Source of the DNA: Lentzea atacamensis
Lineage (GTDB): Bacteria > Actinomycetota > Actinomycetes > Mycobacteriales > Pseudonocardiaceae
DNA: 64,000 bases
Assembly (NCBI RefSeq): GCF_003269295.1
Contig: NZ_QLTT01000011.1
Span: 124,001-188,000 of the forward strand
Direction: 5' to 3'
In this document: positions 10,381 to 20,068 of the stretch, piece after piece
How the letters are laid out: each line of letters begins with the position of its first letter
Numbering within the stretch: the stretch's first letter is position 1
Notes under the pieces: generated by a model
Database searches by the model: none
What the model was told of the DNA's origin: nothing
What the model saw: only the letters and a program-made list of their open reading frames with translations
Position numbers and translations under genes: made by a program

Positions 10381-10679
10381 AAGAGCGCGTCGAAGGCTTT
10401 CTCCAGCTCCTTCATCCGCTCGCCGAGCCCGCGATCGCTCAGCCTCTCCATCAGGTGCTCGGCAACGTCCTTGCCCGGCTTGGGTTTGCGCGCCTCGATC
10501 CGCAGGTCGTCGACCATCTCGATGGTCGACGTGGGAGCCTTGGCGTCGTTGAGGTCCTCTCGCAGCTCGTCGAGGAGCCGCAACACCGCCGAGACGTCCT
10601 TGATGTGTCCGATGTGGACTTCCTCGGCCCTGGCCCGCCCGCTGGTGCCGGTGCGGCTGCCGAAGTTCCGTTCGCTCAT
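10377..10679 (-). CDS. Small hydrophilic helical protein, unknown
   Basis: A 100-residue acidic protein with no recognised domain. A disordered Gly/Ser/Arg start is followed by predicted helices (VSAVLRLLDELREDLNDAK; DVAEHLMERLSDRGLGERMKEL). It follows the gene at 10676 with an ATGA overlap, so the two are co-translated. It lies downstream of the ESX substrate cassette on the same strand, but a hairpin and 425 bp separate them, so a functional link is unproven. Confidence 0.6.
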   Translation of the reverse strand: MSERNFGSRTGTSGRARAEEVHIGHIKDVSAVLRLLDELREDLNDAKAPTSTIEMVDDLRIEARKPKPGKDVAEHLMERLSDRGLGERMKELEKAFDALF

Positions 10680-11254
10680 GGGCTTTCCTCGCTAGTGGCG
10701 ATGTTGCTGCCGTCGTCCGTCGGGTACAGCACGAGCACTCCGGCGCAGCTCGAGCGCCCAAACCGCCGAATCCTCCTGTCGTTGCGCCACGTGCAGGCCT
10801 GCACGATCACGAGCCCTCCGCCGCCGCTCCCCGGCTTGCGCTCGTCGCAGGACCTGAGCCTGAAGATCCCGCCGACGCACCTGCAGAGCACGAAGAACAG
10901 CCCGATCCAGCCCGCCACCGCGCCGAGCACGAGCGGCCCGCGCGGCGAGCCCGGCCGCCCGCGTCGCCCGAGCCCGCACCGCACCCCGGCCACGAGCGCG
11001 CCGGTGACCCCGGCCCGCGGCCACGACCCGCGCGGCAACCCGCTGCCGGCGAACGGCAGCACTTCGCCGTGCCGCACCACCGCCTCCCGCCGTCCCCGCC
11101 CGGCGCTGACGCAGCCCGGCCGCTCCGTCAGGTACCCGCGAATGGCGGATTCCGCGAACTGATTGTCGTGGTGTGCGGCTCCGCAGCGGAAGCGAGTGGT
11201 GTCGTCGCGTGACTTCGGAGAATCGCTTCCCTTCGTCGCCGGCGGAGCTGACAT
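10676..11254 (-). CDS. Cys/Gly-rich putative membrane protein, unknown
   Basis: About 192 residues from ATG 11254 (or 196 from a GTG at 11266). The visible features are two hydrophobic stretches (AGVTGALVAGVRCGLG and GPLVLGAVAGWIGLFFVL), a cysteine-containing cytosolic or extracellular tail and a Gly-rich linker. No family recognised. Its reality is supported mainly by the ATGA overlap with the next gene. A competing open frame on the same strand (to 11543) is Arg/Ala-rich and looks like a shadow. Confidence 0.45.
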   Translation of the reverse strand: MSAPPATKGSDSPKSRDDTTRFRCGAAHHDNQFAESAIRGYLTERPGCVSAGRGRREAVVRHGEVLPFAGSGLPRGSWPRAGVTGALVAGVRCGLGRRGRPGSPRGPLVLGAVAGWIGLFFVLCRCVGGIFRLRSCDERKPGSGGGGLVIVQACTWRNDRRIRRFGRSSCAGVLVLYPTDDGSNIATSEESP

Positions 11255-11266
11255 TGTCCTGTCCAC

Positions 11267-11691
11267 TTTCTGTCATTGAATTGCACGCTTCGCGTTTGCG
11301 CTGGTCAGGGACGTTGTGAACACGCATTTCCAATGCCTCGGATGCTGATGGATGGCACAATAGTCGTTCCAGATCGGAATCGGACCGAGGTGTTGTGAAT
11401 TGCGTATTGTCAATGCGCCGAACGAGGGCAAACGGCGCTCTTCTCGGACGCCTGCCGATTCGCTGTGCCCTGAGGGGCTCGCCGCACGGTGCGGAGGCTC
11501 GCAAGAGGCAGAGTCGCGTGCGAAGTTGACAAATCGTGGCCAATAACCTGACGTTTAGTCACGTTGGGACCAAACGGTCGTATGTTCTGACATTGGGGAG
11601 GGCACGCGGTCACGCGCTTGAGGAACCGCCGCCTCGCGCGTGACCGCGTGTGCGCCAGCCCGCCCCGGTTGCTACGCCTCGTGCCCCGGGT
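11267..11691. other. 425-bp AT-richer intergenic gap
   Basis: No convincing gene. Base composition is visibly lower in GC than the surroundings (for example 11380-11420 and 11520-11600). A TTGACA on the plus strand at 11526 has no good -10. The gap should hold the promoter of the minus-strand pair 11254-10377 and ends with the hairpin at 11603-11650. Confidence 0.5.
11603..11650 (-). terminator. Terminator-like hairpin after espG
   Basis: CACGCGGTCACGCGC (11603-11617) pairs perfectly over 15 bp with 11636-11650. An inner GAGG/CCTC stem extends it beyond a 2-nt bulge. It lies 42 bp beyond the espG stop, so it most likely ends the ESX cassette transcript. There is no T-run. Confidence 0.7.
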
Positions 11692-12444
11692 TCAACGTTC
11701 GCTCGTCATCGCCAGCACCTGTCCGAGGTGTCGCGCCAGTCCCATGTTGTCCGCGGGGCTGATGGTGAACCAGCCGTTGCGAATCTGGACGTTGGAGTAG
11801 CGACCCTGGTGGGTGTCGATCCACGTGACGGGCGGGAAGTCCCGCCTGGTGCGGCCCTGTCCCATCTGGACGACGAAGTGTCCGTTGCCGATGGCCGGAC
11901 CGGTCAGCATCTGCTTGGCGATGCGGACGTCGTCGTTCTCCATCGCGCGAACCGCCTGACGGAAGCCTTCCTGCTGCTGGGGCTGGTTCTCGAACGCTTC
12001 GGCGGGCACCGTCACCAGCTTGCCCGGCCCAGGCCTGTTCTGCGGCATGGCGCCGGCGAGGCTGGTCGCGATCTCGTTGGGCTGCACCAGGTTCAGCGTG
12101 ATGGAGGTGTCCTCCTGGGTCACCAGCACCGCGTAACCGCCGCGCGCCACCACGCTGGCGCGGACCAGCTTCTGCTGGTTGAGGTCGGGAATGCACAGGG
12201 CGACGACACGGAGCTCGGGGCGCGCCAACAGGTTCAGTGCATCCTCGAGGTCCGGCTCCGGCCTGCCGCGCCGGGCGAGGTTCCTGCGTTCGAGGTCCGC
12301 ACGCACCGCCGCCTTGATGCGAGCACGCTCGTCGAGCGTCTCGCCGTGCTGGCTCACCTCGAAGGGATAGGGAACGCTCCCCGCCCGCAGGTCCTCCCAG
12401 AGAACCTCGAACGCGGGCAGGGAGAGCTGGGCGATCTGCCTCAT
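11692..12444 (-). CDS. EspG family ESX secretion-associated protein
   Basis: A 250-residue cytosolic protein resembling EspG, the chaperone that binds PPE proteins and delivers them to type VII (ESX) secretion systems. Supporting signs are the N-terminal LSLPAFEVLWEDLRAGSVPYPFEV, the size, the closing helix after a beta-rich core, and its position directly after a PPE-like gene with an ATGA overlap. No ESX core component (EccB-E, MycP) is in the window, so the secretion machine must be encoded elsewhere. Confidence 0.8.
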   Translation of the reverse strand: MRQIAQLSLPAFEVLWEDLRAGSVPYPFEVSQHGETLDERARIKAAVRADLERRNLARRGRPEPDLEDALNLLARPELRVVALCIPDLNQQKLVRASVVARGGYAVLVTQEDTSITLNLVQPNEIATSLAGAMPQNRPGPGKLVTVPAEAFENQPQQQEGFRQAVRAMENDDVRIAKQMLTGPAIGNGHFVVQMGQGRTRRDFPPVTWIDTHQGRYSNVQIRNGWFTISPADNMGLARHLGQVLAMTSER

Positions 12445-13664
12445 CCGCCGATCACCGGCGGCGCGACCATGCGATCGTCGTCGAAGAACTCGTCAGTGGG
12501 CACGAGGTAGTTCGACTTGTGCTCCTTGTCCTCCTGGCCCTGACCGGCACCCGCACCCGCACCGGCGCCACCGGCACCCATGCCGCCCGCGGCGCCCACA
12601 CGCCCCGCCGCACCAGCGCCGGCACCGCCCGCAGCGCCGCCCATGACCCCGGCGCCACCACCGGGATTGGCCGGCCCGAAGCTGCCCATGCCACGACCGG
12701 AACCGTTCACACCGGCCATGCCACCGCCACCCGCGCCGCGGCCACCCGCTCCGCCACCGGGACCGCCGGGACCGCCGGGCCGCATGCCTTGCCCGCCACC
12801 GGGAGGCCGGCCCTGACCGCCACCGCCGGGCGGGCGCGTGCCGGGCGGCAGCATGCCGGGAGGCCCGTACGGCGGCCGGTTCGGGTTGCCGCCGTTGGGC
12901 GGGTTGTTCGGGTTGCCCGGATTCGGTTCCTTGACCGGGGGAGCGACCCAGGCCGGGTTCGTCGTGCCGTTGCCGGTGTTCGGCATGCCAGGCATGCCGG
13001 TGTTGTTGCTGAACCTCTGGTTCGTGTTGACGTTGCTGAGGCTCTGCGAGTGCGTGGTGCTGCTCGGCTGCGTAGTGCCCTGGTCGTTGGTGACCTTCGG
13101 GGTGGACTCCATGGTGGGCATGGACATAGCCGCGGCCATCATCGTGTTGTCACGCGTCTGCATAACCTGCACGGCTTCTTCTTTGGCGCCCTGCTGCTTG
13201 TTGTAGGTGGAGATCATCTCGACGGGCGCGCCCACCATCATGATGGGGCTCACGATGCCACCCTTGTTCGTGAGCCAGTCACCGGCGATCTTCATGGGGT
13301 TGAACTCGACCGGCTGCGGCATGCTCTTGTTGGCCTGAACCGCCGCGTCCCGCTGCTGCTCGATGGCGCTCGACGTGCGCACGAATGCTTCGCCGGTCTG
13401 GTCGGAGAAGGTCCCCACCTTGCTCAGAGCAGCCCGGACCCCTTCAGCGGCCCGCCCCTTCCAGCCGTCCTGAGAACCGTTGACCAGGATGCTGAAGTCG
13501 GTGGCCAGCTCCTTGAACGTCGTACCGATCGCCTTCCACGCATCGCTGACGGCGGTGGCGGTCGCCGGATCGTAGTTCTGGGTGACCAGTGCCTTCATCT
13601 GTTCGTGCGGCTGGCCCGCGTAGTTCGCGTTCGGTGTCGGAACTGCGGGTTTGACTGGCGCCAT
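12441..13664 (-). CDS. PPE-like ESX substrate with Gly/Pro-rich tail
   Basis: A 407-residue protein. The first 120 residues are a helical WXG/PPE-type domain (NYAGQPHEQM, then the turn DGWKGRAAEGV between helices). A linker with Asn/Pro repeats and a long Gly/Ala/Pro-rich region (about 240-380) follow. The C-terminus is acidic (DEFFDDD). The family forms helical bundles with WXG partners and is exported by ESX systems. The ATG has a very strong SD (GGGGGG). It lies between a DUF3558 lipoprotein gene and espG. Its function outside the cell is unknown. Confidence 0.75.
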   Translation of the reverse strand: MAPVKPAVPTPNANYAGQPHEQMKALVTQNYDPATATAVSDAWKAIGTTFKELATDFSILVNGSQDGWKGRAAEGVRAALSKVGTFSDQTGEAFVRTSSAIEQQRDAAVQANKSMPQPVEFNPMKIAGDWLTNKGGIVSPIMMVGAPVEMISTYNKQQGAKEEAVQVMQTRDNTMMAAAMSMPTMESTPKVTNDQGTTQPSSTTHSQSLSNVNTNQRFSNNTGMPGMPNTGNGTTNPAWVAPPVKEPNPGNPNNPPNGGNPNRPPYGPPGMLPPGTRPPGGGGQGRPPGGGQGMRPGGPGGPGGGAGGRGAGGGGMAGVNGSGRGMGSFGPANPGGGAGVMGGAAGGAGAGAAGRVGAAGGMGAGGAGAGAGAGQGQEDKEHKSNYLVPTDEFFDDDRMVAPPVIGG

Positions 13665-13686
13665 GAGATTCCCCCCTCGGGCGTCG

Positions 13687-14223
13687 CTACGGCAGCTTCG
13701 GTGCGATCAGATCGGCGGCCTTGGAGGACCGCTGGCAAGCGGACGCGGTGTCCTCAGAGGCGGCAGTCAGGTTTCCGATCACCAGGATTGATGACGACTC
13801 GCTGACCGCGATCGCGAACGTGCAGCTGTTCTTGGCCCCGTCCTGCGCCTCGACCTTGGTCGCGTCATATTTGCCGACCTTGGTCTGCGAAACCTTGTCG
13901 CCGACAAGGTTCAGGTCTTTGAGGCCAGAGTCCCTGTGGATGCCCACGCGGAGCCCTCCGTTGCCGCTGACAGCCCAGTCGCAGCCGTCGGAGGCGGCGA
14001 CCTTCTCCGGCGCGCCGGGGTACTTGAGACCCAGACCGGTGACTTCGGCTTCGGTGAGCAGGTCGCACGGCTTGAGCGCTTCCAAGCCCGACGCGGAGTT
14101 GGAACTGCTCGTCGGAGTCGAGCCGCCGTTCGTCGGCGTCGGGTTGGCGTTGCCGCTCGTGCCGGTACAACCGGTGGTGAACGCGGCAAGGCCGATCGTC
14201 GTGGCGATGAGGATGCGCTTCAT
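13687..14223 (-). CDS. DUF3558 lipoprotein
   Basis: A 178-residue lipoprotein. The signal peptide ends in the lipobox TTGC with Cys19, followed by a Thr/Ser/Asn-rich linker and a DUF3558 domain (LKPCDLLTEAEVTGLGL; conserved cysteines in DGCDW and NSCTF). Such lipoproteins are abundant in Pseudonocardiaceae and Mycobacteriales and their role is unknown. The ATGA overlap with the EspC-like gene puts it inside the ESX cassette, suggesting an envelope partner of the secreted proteins. Confidence 0.8.
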   Translation of the reverse strand: MKRILIATTIGLAAFTTGCTGTSGNANPTPTNGGSTPTSSSNSASGLEALKPCDLLTEAEVTGLGLKYPGAPEKVAASDGCDWAVSGNGGLRVGIHRDSGLKDLNLVGDKVSQTKVGKYDATKVEAQDGAKNSCTFAIAVSESSSILVIGNLTAASEDTASACQRSSKAADLIAPKLP

Positions 14224-14669
14224 GACTTCCCGTCGAGTTTCTTGATCGAGTCGGCGTGACCTTGGTCAACGGCGGTGTAGGACGTGCGGCTCTTCTCGAT
14301 CTGCGTCTTGAGGTCGTTGATCGCCTTGACGAGGTCCGTGATGGTCTTCTGAGCCGCGGAGCCGAACGTCCTGTTGTTCTGGCTGATCGATTCGGCGTAT
14401 CCCCCACCGAGCTTGGTTTGCGCGCTGAGATCCGACGACTTTCGGCCGACTTTGTCGAGCTCGTCCTGCATCGAGGTGAGCTTCTTGATCATGGTGTCGA
14501 CCAGGTGCGGATCGACTGAGAGCGCCTGGGTCTCAACAGCTGTGGCCACTGCCTTGCTGGCCGCGGCGATCGCTGCGAAGCCACCGCTGAAGAGGCCGTC
14601 CCAAGTTCCGCCCGCGGCCTTGTCGGCGAAGCTGCCGACCGCGCCGCTTGTCACTGCTTCTCCAGACAC
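14220..14669 (-). CDS. EspC-like ESX-secreted protein with YxxxD motif
   Basis: 149 residues from the GTG at 14669, chosen because GGGGAGGG precedes it at good distance; an upstream start at 14711 is unlikely. After a Gly/Ala-rich N-terminus it is helical, with a C-terminal pair of helices (ITDLVKAINDLKTQIEKS). It ends in YTAVDQGHADSIKKL, where YTAVD fits the YxxxD/E signal for type VII secretion. It is the first gene of the cassette that continues with DUF3558, PPE-like and EspG genes. Confidence 0.7.
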   Translation of the reverse strand: MSGEAVTSGAVGSFADKAAGGTWDGLFSGGFAAIAAASKAVATAVETQALSVDPHLVDTMIKKLTSMQDELDKVGRKSSDLSAQTKLGGGYAESISQNNRTFGSAAQKTITDLVKAINDLKTQIEKSRTSYTAVDQGHADSIKKLDGKS

Positions 14670-14795
14670 AGAAGCTCGACCCTCCCCGATTGCGCTCTGT
14701 GGTCGGCACATGACCTTACAGTTGTGCGCCCGTTTGGGGGATCCGTTGAACTACTTAGCCTGTTCGGACTGAAATCTTGCCTGGTCAGGGAGGAT

Positions 14796-14909
14796 ATGGA
14801 TGCGCTAAGTGAGAACGAAAGCACAGGTCCAGCAGGCCTCTTTGCCGGGTTGCTCGGGGGCGCTCCTTCTGAAGTCCATGTCCTTTCCGCGGTGAACGGC
14901 CCGTTATAA
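14796..14909 (+). CDS. Possible 37-residue small peptide
   Basis: A short frame starting ATG at 14796 (MDALSENESTGPAG...) with the SD GGGAGG directly upstream. It ends 49 bp before sua5 and contains a hydrophobic LFAGLLGG stretch. No homolog is recognised. It may be a leader peptide, a tiny gene or chance. Low confidence. Confidence 0.25.
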   Translation: MDALSENESTGPAGLFAGLLGGAPSEVHVLSAVNGPL

Positions 14910-14958
14910 GGCGGGGCCTTGCGTCACCCGATCGAGACGGCTGGCTAGGCTCACCGAG

Positions 14959-15609
14959 GTGAGCACGGTCTACGACTGCAGCGAACCGAGCAACCGCGCG
15001 GCGGGTCTCGCCGCCGCGGCCGGTGCGGTGCGGAGCGGGCGCCTTGTCGTCCTGCCCACCGACACCGTTTACGGGATCGGCTGCGACGCGTTTGACGCTG
15101 AAGCGGTCCGGAGTCTTCTCGAGGCCAAGGGGCGTGGGCCTGACATGCCCGTGCCGGTGCTGGTCGGGTCCTGGACCACGATCGACGGGCTGGTTCTCAG
15201 CGTGCCCAGGCAGGCGAGGGCGCTCATCGAGGCGTTCTGGCCGGGCGGGCTGAGCATCGTGCTGCCGCACGCGCCGAGTTTGGCGTGGGACCTCGGGCAG
15301 ACGCGCGGGACGGTGATGCTGCGGATGCCGTTGCACCCCGTCGCGCTGGAGCTCCTGCGGGACGTCGGGCCCATGGCCGTGTCCAGTGCCAACAAGACCG
15401 GGCACGCGCCGGCCTCCAGTGCGCAGGAGGCGCGGGACCAGCTCGGGGACGCGGTGCCCGTCTACCTCGACGGCGGGTTGAGCGGGGAGAACATCGCCTC
15501 GACCATCGTGGATCTCACCGGGGCCGACGCGCTCATCCTGCGTGAGGGTGCGGTGAGCAGGGAAGAGGTCAACGAGGTGCTGGGGATCGAGGTCGACGTC
15601 GCGCGATGA
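14959..15609 (+). CDS. sua5: L-threonylcarbamoyladenylate synthase (Sua5/YwlC/YrdC family)
   Basis: Makes threonylcarbamoyl-AMP from threonine, bicarbonate and ATP, the first step of t6A37 tRNA modification. It is 216 residues with the family start GRLVVLPTDTVYGIGCDAFD and the segment PMAVSSANKTG that binds the adenylate. The GTG at 14959 gives the usual N-terminus. It sits between prmC and wecA as in other actinobacteria, although the ESX cassette is inserted between prmC and sua5 here. Confidence 0.93.
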   Translation: MSTVYDCSEPSNRAAGLAAAAGAVRSGRLVVLPTDTVYGIGCDAFDAEAVRSLLEAKGRGPDMPVPVLVGSWTTIDGLVLSVPRQARALIEAFWPGGLSIVLPHAPSLAWDLGQTRGTVMLRMPLHPVALELLRDVGPMAVSSANKTGHAPASSAQEARDQLGDAVPVYLDGGLSGENIASTIVDLTGADALILREGAVSREEVNEVLGIEVDVAR

Positions 15610-15648
15610 GCAGCGGCTGCCAGAATTGATCATGTCGCCGCGGGTACC

Positions 15649-16830
15649 GTGGCGAGCACCCCGAACCACTCCCGATTGATTGGTAGGCCCGTGGGGCCCG
15701 CATACTCGTTCGTCCTTCCCGTGCGCGAGTACCTGCTCGTCGCGTTGATCGCTGCCGTGGTGACGTTCCTGCTGGTCGGTCTGGTGCGCGCGATGGCGTT
15801 CCGGCTCGGGGCGGTGGCTTATCCGCGGCAACGCGACGTGCACGTGCAGCCCATGCCGCGCATGGGTGGGGTCGCCATCTACGGCGGCGTGCTGTGCGGC
15901 ATGTTCGTGGCGCACCAACTGCCGGTGCTGCGGGCGGCGTTCGACTTCTCCAACGACCCGTGGGGGGTCATCGTCGCGGGTGGCGTCATCGTGCTCGTGG
16001 GTGCGATTGACGACAGGTTCGAGCTCGACTCGCTCACCAAGCTCGCCGGGCAGGTGACGGCGGCGGGCATCCTCGTGTTGTTCGGTCTGCAGTGGATGAT
16101 CGCGTGGGTGCCGTGGGACGGCGGCGCGACGATCTCGCTGGACCAGAACCAGGGTGCGCTGCTGACCGTGCTGCTCGCGGTCACGATGATCAACGCGATG
16201 AACTTCGTCGACGGACTGGACGGGCTCGCCGCCGGCATCGGGCTCATCGCCGCGGCGGCCACGTGCGCGTTCTCGATCGGCCTGCTCGTCGAGCGGCAGG
16301 GTGCGGTCGAGGCCTACCCGCCCGCGCTGATCGCCGCCGCGCTCGCCGGTGCTTGCCTCGGGTTCCTGCCGCACAACTTCAACCCCGCGCGCATCTTCAT
16401 GGGCGACTCGGGCTCGATGCTCATCGGGCTCATGCTCGCCGCCGCCACGACCAGCGCGTCCGGCAAGATCAACCAGGCGACCGGCAGCGCCGCCGACCTG
16501 CTCGGTCTGCTGTCGCCGCTGATCGTCGTCGCCGCCGTGCTCTTCGTGCCGCTGCTCGACCTGCTCATGGCGATCATCCGCCGCACCCGGCGCGGGGAAA
16601 GCCCGTTCTCGCCGGACAAGATGCACCTGCACCACCGGTTGCTGGAGATCGGGCACTCGCAGCGGCGCGCGGTGCTGCTCATCTACTTGTGGGCGGGCGT
16701 GCTCGCGTTCGGCGCGGTGGCGCTCACGTTGTTCGACCCGATCATCGTGGCGACCTGCTTCGTCATCGGGCTGATCGTGACGTTCGTGGTTTCGGTGATC
16801 CCGCGGCTCAGGGACGCCCGCAAGCCGTAA
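15649..16830 (+). CDS. wecA: Polyprenyl-phosphate GlcNAc-1-phosphate transferase (WecA/Rfe type)
   Basis: Integral membrane enzyme that transfers GlcNAc-1-phosphate from UDP-GlcNAc to decaprenyl phosphate, starting cell-wall arabinogalactan linker synthesis in this group. It has about ten or eleven hydrophobic segments in 393 residues. Catalytic and substrate motifs are VGAIDDRFELD, NAMNFVDGLDGLAAG, FMGDSGS and MHLHHRLL. The start is uncertain: GTG 15649 gives a 24-residue extension over the GTG at 15721 (VREYLLVAL). The gene stands before atpI, as in Mycobacterium. Confidence 0.92.
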   Translation: MASTPNHSRLIGRPVGPAYSFVLPVREYLLVALIAAVVTFLLVGLVRAMAFRLGAVAYPRQRDVHVQPMPRMGGVAIYGGVLCGMFVAHQLPVLRAAFDFSNDPWGVIVAGGVIVLVGAIDDRFELDSLTKLAGQVTAAGILVLFGLQWMIAWVPWDGGATISLDQNQGALLTVLLAVTMINAMNFVDGLDGLAAGIGLIAAAATCAFSIGLLVERQGAVEAYPPALIAAALAGACLGFLPHNFNPARIFMGDSGSMLIGLMLAAATTSASGKINQATGSAADLLGLLSPLIVVAAVLFVPLLDLLMAIIRRTRRGESPFSPDKMHLHHRLLEIGHSQRRAVLLIYLWAGVLAFGAVALTLFDPIIVATCFVIGLIVTFVVSVIPRLRDARKP

Positions 16831-16918
16831 ACGGCGTTCATCTTGTTTGGACCCGCTTAACCGGCGTTAACCCGGGCTGCCCGCCGGGCGGCGCGAGCGA
16901 GTTCCTACACTTCAGTGC

Positions 16919-17374
16919 ATGAGCGGCAGCAACGATGCAGTCAAGGCCGTCACGCACGAGCTGACCGTCCAGCGGCTCGCCGGGGAAATGTTCCGCGCGG
17001 CCGCCTGGGCCGCGCTCGGCACGTTTGTCCTCGGTGTCGCCGTGTCAACTGTGATCTGGGGGACCGCTGGTCTCGTCGGGTCATTGATCGGTGGTGCGAT
17101 CGCCATCGGTTCGAGCCTCGCGACGCTGTTGTTGATGCGCAAGACCGCGGCGCTCGATCCCATGTTCGTGATGGTCGCCGCACTCGGCGGATTCATGGGC
17201 AAGCTGATCGTGCTGCTACTCGCCGTGATCTTGCTGCGCAACCAGTCGTGGCTCGAACCCAAGGCACTCGGAATCACCCTGGTGGCGACTGTGCTCGTGA
17301 CGTCGTTCCTGGAGGCCAGGGCCTCCAGGCGCAGCCGTAGTCAGATGGTGGTCCCCGCCTCCGAAGGCACCTGA
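16919..17374 (+). CDS. atpI: ATP synthase protein I-like membrane protein
   Basis: A 151-residue protein with four hydrophobic segments, at the position of atpI upstream of atpB. AtpI-type proteins assist assembly of the c-ring and may carry ions. Sequence conservation is low, so the call rests on topology (AAWAALGTFVLGVAVSTVIW, LVGSLIGGAIAIGSSLATLLL, MVAALGGFMGKLIVLLL, GITLVATVLVTSFL) and context. The ATG at 16919 is the only good start. 150 bp separate it from atpB. Confidence 0.75.
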   Translation: MSGSNDAVKAVTHELTVQRLAGEMFRAAAWAALGTFVLGVAVSTVIWGTAGLVGSLIGGAIAIGSSLATLLLMRKTAALDPMFVMVAALGGFMGKLIVLLLAVILLRNQSWLEPKALGITLVATVLVTSFLEARASRRSRSQMVVPASEGT

Positions 17375-17524
17375 GACCTGCTGATATGGTCCGCGCTGAC
17401 CAGGGACACCCGATCGAAGGGGTGCCTCTCGTAGTCGCTTGCGAACCGTAAGGTACGTTAAGTCCAGATCGTGACGATTCCCCCGGCGGAGTGAACGCCG
17501 GCCGGGAGAACCGGAAGGAACACA

Positions 17525-18611
<1,087 letters not shown>

Positions 18612-18642
18612 CCGAATCCTGATCGCGTTAGGAGAACCCGTG

Positions 18643-19188
18643 ATGGACACCCTCATCCTGGCTGCGGAAGGACCGGTCAACCCGGTCATCCCGCACACCT
18701 CGGAGATCATCCTCGGTCTCGTCGCGTTCCTGCTCCTCTTCTTCGTCATCAAGAAGTTCGTGTCGCCGCGCTTCGAGGCGCTGTACGCGGAGCGGACGGC
18801 CAAGATCGAGGGTGGCATCGAGAAGGCGGAGCAGGCTCAGGCCGAGGCTCAGCGCACGCTCGAGCAGTACAAGGAGCAGCTGGCCGAGGCTCGCGCCGAG
18901 GCCGCGCGCATCCGCGACGACGCGCGGGCCGAGGGCCTGCAGATCATCGAGGAGCTGCGCGAGCAGGCGCAGGCCGAGTCCGCGCGCATCGTGGCGCAGG
19001 GCCAGCACCAGCTGGACGCGCAGCGCGCCCAGATCGTCGCGGAGCTGCGTGCCGACCTCGGTCGCACCGCGGTCGAGCTGGCGAGCAAGGTCGTGGGCGA
19101 GTCCCTCGAGGACGAAGCCCGCCGCCGCGGCACCGTCGACCGCTTCCTCAACGAGCTGGACGCCGTCGCGGCGCCGGCGAGCAAGTAG
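18643..19188 (+). CDS. atpF: F-type ATP synthase subunit b
   Basis: Peripheral stalk subunit: an N-terminal membrane helix ([18 protein letters not shown]) followed by a long charged coiled coil (about residues 45-165) and an amphipathic end. It has 181 residues from ATG 18643. A GTG at 18640 directly before it is also possible; the AGGAGA at 18630-18635 is better placed for the ATG. It is followed at 9 bp by atpH. Confidence 0.95.
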   Translation: MDTLILAAEGPVNPVIPHTSEIILGLVAFLLLFFVIKKFVSPRFEALYAERTAKIEGGIEKAEQAQAEAQRTLEQYKEQLAEARAEAARIRDDARAEGLQIIEELREQAQAESARIVAQGQHQLDAQRAQIVAELRADLGRTAVELASKVVGESLEDEARRRGTVDRFLNELDAVAAPASK

Positions 19189-19197
19189 AGGCTGCCA

Positions 19198-20022
19198 ATG
19201 ACGCTGCATGCCGCAAGTCGTGAAGCTCTGGCAGCCGCGGAACTGCGGCTGCTGGAGCTGGCCGACGCCGCGTCGGCGGACGAGCAGGTCAAGCTGGGCG
19301 ACGAGCTGTTCGCCGTGCTGGACCTGCTGATCGAGCAGGCCGCGCTGCGCCGCGCCCTCGCCGACGCGTCGTCGGAGCCCGCCGGTCGTGAGCAGTTCGT
19401 CCGCGGCCTGTTCGCGGGCAAGGTGAGCGATGCGACCCTGCAGGTGCTGGTCGCCGTCGTGACCGCTCGCTGGTCCAGCCCGCGTGAGTTCGTCGACGGT
19501 GTCGAGTCGCTCGCCCGCACCACGCTGCTGGTGCGCGCCGAGCGCGGCGGCGAGCTCGACTCGGTGGAGGACGAGCTGTTCCGGCTCGGCCGCATCGTGG
19601 CGGGTTCGCACGACCTCGAGCGCCTGCTGGGGGATCCCGCGGGTGCCGTTGACGGCAAGGTCGCGCTGGTCGACTCCCTGATCGAGGGAAAGGTCAGCTC
19701 GGTCACCAAGAAGCTGGTGGACCAGCTGGTCCGCAACCCGCGCGGCATGCGCGTGGCGGACGGCCTGGCCGAGCTCGCCGACCTGGCGGCCAAGCGCCGT
19801 CAGCGTTCTGTCGCGCACGTCCGGTCCGCGGTGGAGCTGACCGCGGAGCAGATCGACCGCTTGACCGCGACGCTGACCACGATCTACTCGCGTCCGATCG
19901 CGCTGCACGTCGAGGTCGACCCGGCCCTGGCCGGCGGCCTCACGATCAAGATCGGCGACGAGATCATCGACGGAAGCATCGCCGGCCGGTTGGCGGCTCT
20001 GCGCCGCAATCTCGCCAGCTAG
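19198..20022 (+). CDS. atpH: F-type ATP synthase subunit delta
   Basis: Connects the peripheral stalk to the top of the alpha3beta3 head. It is 274 residues, longer than the E. coli subunit (177). It has an N-terminal helical domain and the conserved C-terminal region beginning near [14 protein letters not shown] and ending [20 protein letters not shown]. In mycobacteria delta is fused to a second b-like part; here b and delta are separate genes. Confidence 0.95.
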   Translation: MTLHAASREALAAAELRLLELADAASADEQVKLGDELFAVLDLLIEQAALRRALADASSEPAGREQFVRGLFAGKVSDATLQVLVAVVTARWSSPREFVDGVESLARTTLLVRAERGGELDSVEDELFRLGRIVAGSHDLERLLGDPAGAVDGKVALVDSLIEGKVSSVTKKLVDQLVRNPRGMRVADGLAELADLAAKRRQRSVAHVRSAVELTAEQIDRLTATLTTIYSRPIALHVEVDPALAGGLTIKIGDEIIDGSIAGRLAALRRNLAS

Positions 20023-20068
20023 CCCCCGAGCCCTTTCCCAAGAACGAAGAAGTGAGAGCAGGAACGAC

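Noticed and set aside
10692-11543. Alternative minus-strand frame of 283 codons
   Set aside because: The product is Arg/Ala-rich with no structure, and it competes with the frame that ends in an ATGA overlap with the next gene.
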